The notes under the pieces: model-generated
Database searches by the model: none
Told to the model about the DNA's origin: nothing
The model's input: the letters and a program-made list of their open reading frames with translations, nothing else
Translations under genes and position numbers: made by a program
Shown here: piece after piece, positions 61,554 to 64,000 of the stretch
How the letters are laid out: each line of letters starts with the position of its first letter
How positions within the stretch are numbered: the first letter of the stretch is position 1
Source: Phoenix dactylifera
Lineage: Eukaryota > Streptophyta > Magnoliopsida > Arecales > Arecaceae
Assembly (NCBI RefSeq): GCF_009389715.1
Contig: NW_024068498.1
Span: 62,001-126,000 of the forward strand
Reading direction: 5' to 3'
Length of the DNA: 64,000 nt

Positions 61554-63345
61554 GTGAGGAGATTAACATACAACTGTCCTCATCTAATGATAACATGCGC
61601 TTACTTGGTCATTGCAATACATAACTAAACAATATAGGGATTCATAAAATGAGAAAACAATGAATGTATAACTACTTTAACTACTAGCCGTTAAAGCCCA
61701 GTAGCTGAACTCTTCTATTGATGTTTCTGTACTTGCTTCAGATTTCAGAATCTTGCCTCCTCTCTTGTTCCTGCATTCACTTCCTTATGCTTTTTGCCCC
61801 ATCTTCAGGAAAAGATATTTCATCTCTACAGTTTACCAAAATTAAAGATGATGAATAATGCATACTAAGCTCAGGTTCTGTATAACTACTTTCATCTCTA
61901 TATTTCTGCATCGGTATCCATAGCTTGAGAAAAAAATCCACTCAAATGTTTCAACTACTTTCACAAGAAGTTCAAATAAATCTCACCATCCAACAATTTC
62001 AGTTTAAATGTTTCACCCCAGAAACTTTTGATGGTGGTCTAAGCTTATTTGCAGTCAATTCTTCTTATCTTTTATTGGTTGTGGCTCTCTCATTATGCAA
62101 GGACAAATAGGTTTTCAAATAACCATCATCTTGCATCCCAATCATCTATCATCTTGTTAAGAACAAAGGTCCACTATGTAATATGATGCTCCACACCATT
62201 TCATTGGGACCATTGTAAAGAACATAATGAGAAAAGTTTGTCGTAAGAATATTTGTACCTATGCTATCAGTCATCGGCTTTGAGGAGGTTTGCCATCTTC
62301 AAGTAAGTTTCATACATCAAATGATGTTGTGATAGTTTCTGATATTCTCCCTAGCTTTCTTTGTCGCTCTTGTGAGAACCATTTCTTGTGAGACAATCTT
62401 TACATGTCACATTAGAAATAATGGATGTCTTACTTCTACCACCAAAAATGCCCTGAATATAGCCACCAATGATTGGAGGACCATTGGTAAGCACCTTGTT
62501 TGAGTATTGAAGGTGTGATCTTAATATACTGTAATTTTAATACAATCTAGTAGTTTCAACAAAATTTCAAGTACTATCGGTGCAATCTTGTATCTCAAGT
62601 GGCAATGTTGCTTGATTCCTTTCTTTTGTCTGTGCCCTAGTTTTATTAGGTGGTTCGAGATAGACAGCCCTTGGAACTCTATACCATGGTAGTCGAACTA
62701 CTTAGGCGACTCAAGGCAAATACATTACTTAAGTGCCGATACACCTAGCTTAATTTAGAAGTACCTTTCTTCTTCATTTTGGGTTCGTACTATATTTAAT
62801 AATGTAATATTTTTGACAAGCATCATGTCATTTGTTGTGAACATATTGTATAGATGGTTAACTATACGAAACACTTCTTAAAATGTACTAAAGTTTGTAA
62901 AAATCTATTGGGAATATAACATTATGCCATTTTGTTAGCTCGTAGAGATTGTTTGGCTTCTTTGGTGGTCAAATGAGCTAGAGATTGGAATGTAGGTTCA
63001 AGATTTCAAATTTAAAAGTCTGGAATGCTTATAAAGTGATATGCATTTGAATGGACCTCAAAGAAAGCTGTATTGCATTATACACACATGCACACATATA
63101 TTCTGAATTTATGGTATTTAAATATATTTTTTATTTAAAAATTATTAAAAATATAATAATAACTATAAATATAAAAAATTAAGTACTATGTAATAGATTA
63201 AATTAGATATATTTTTTTGAAGTAGAAAATATTATCTTAATCGTAACGATAATTTTACTATTTTTAAAATAATTGATAAATTGACGTACTTAATAAATCT
63301 GTAGAAATAGAACCATCAAGAAAAAAATGAGCCAGAGTGCGACAT
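61554..63345. other. No recognised exon; probable next intron of the HEATR6 gene
   Basis: After exon 21 I find no segment resembling the expected next exon (KSNAVRALGNL-like). The stretch is AT-rich with short chance frames. Near 62841-63310 it is strongly AT-biased. Confidence 0.4.
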
Positions 63346-63349
63346 TGTT

Positions 63350-64000
63350 GGGGATCATGGGCAAATGCTCTCGGGTCGGCACCATTAGAAGTGAAACTGG
63401 TGCAACACATAGTTCAAGGAGGAGGGATAATCAGGTAGAAGCAGCATTTAGCTAGTGGTTATCTCGACATATCTATGTACTGAACCATATCCATGGGAGT
63501 TTCAACAACTGATGAGAAGCACTTTGCTGATTTCATAGCAGCGAAGGATAGGTCTGCCAAGAAGAAGGCAGAGGTGGGTTGCCGAACAGCAGAGCCCTCT
63601 TTCTATCACTTCAGGAAGTTAGAGGAGACATCCGCTCCAGATGACGAGGAGGTACAGATCCAGGCTACTATTCAGGCAACCCTGCATGATCAGTGGTAGC
63701 AGAATGAGGTGGCTAAGCATAAGGCTCGTTTTGGACCCTTATACTATGAGTTGGGTTTCGGTTCTATGAGCAGCAGGGCAAATCAAGAGTTTAGAAGGAT
63801 CTACTCAGTTAAGAAGGCCGTCAGTAGAGGTGGTGGTCGTATTGCATCTATACTGAAGACTTTTGGTAACAAAAAAAGTCCTTCAGGATGATTCCATCAG
63901 AAGGCACCATCCATAATTTAGATCCACATGCCTTTTCAGTAAGAATTCGAAGCAGCAAAGGCTTGACATAATGCTAAAGAATGATAAGAAGGATATGCGG
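63350..64000 (+). pseudogene. Decayed hAT transposase, runs off the right edge
   Basis: The first part reads DHGQMLSGRHH, stop, then NWCNT and FKEEG, recalling the BED-type zinc finger of plant hAT proteins (HG--LSGRHHW-CNWC---FKGG). Then MGVSTTDEKHFADFIAAKDR (63493 on), EEVQIQATIQATLHDQW, a stop, and MAKHKARFGPLYYELGFGSM to about 63891 follow. Several stops make it non-functional. It is on the same strand as HEATR6 and may lie in its intron. Confidence 0.5.

Overview
The window is nuclear DNA from a flowering plant. It carries three complete-looking host genes, one host gene that runs off the right edge, and many transposable elements of plant-specific families. High-GC first exons, the monocot-like look of the proteins and the families of LTR element, SINE and MITE suggest a commelinid monocot, perhaps a palm. 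The species is an inference and not certain.

Layout. 1-4494: a CACTA-like DNA transposon whose left end lies outside the window. It holds the captured 5' part of a host gene and is itself interrupted by a complete non-autonomous CACTA element (754-3632, TSD TAT). 4495-6166: intergenic, with a long TA microsatellite. 6167-7963 (minus): a three-exon R2R3-MYB gene of the MYB98/MYB64/MYB119 type. 8000-10975: intergenic, with a tRNA-derived SINE near 9128-9457. 11112-11642 (minus): a single-exon ATL-type RING-H2 ubiquitin ligase gene. 12033-12414: an RNase H-like retroelement relic. 12866-19222: a young, broken, minus-oriented Ty3/gypsy chromovirus-like LTR element lying in an AT-rich block. 20900-26560: intergenic relics, comprising a LINE tail, a MULE transposase piece cut by an LTR fragment, and two orphan exon-like segments.

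26780-35448 (minus) is a full ABCB/MDR transporter gene. Ten exons join in frame into 1259 codons with every ABC motif present. Its second intron holds a tiny TRIM-like element and a hAT MITE. 36968-39280 has a 230-bp direct repeat pair around a LINE tail. From 40305 (plus) a HEATR6-like HEAT-repeat gene runs through 21 recognisable exons to 61553 and probably continues past the right edge. Its introns carry an RTE-type LINE, a Tourist MITE, a tandem duplication and a recurring GGTACCG-rich repeat. Exons 19 and 20 each contain one base too many in a short homopolymer, which is either a base-calling problem or recent damage. 63350-64000 is a decayed hAT transposase.

The genes do not form a pathway. 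MYB is a reproductive-type transcription factor, ATL a membrane E3 ligase, ABCB a plasma-membrane exporter-type pump and HEATR6 a helical-repeat protein of unclear role. ABCB and HEATR6 are divergently oriented, about 4.9 kb apart. No CRISPR, bacterial-type operon, rRNA or functional tRNA gene was seen. I found no clear undescribed system. The most promising leads are the nested gene-capturing CACTA pair, the orphan exons at 26260-26557, the paired +1 shifts in HEATR6 and the hairpin-dense LTR ends.
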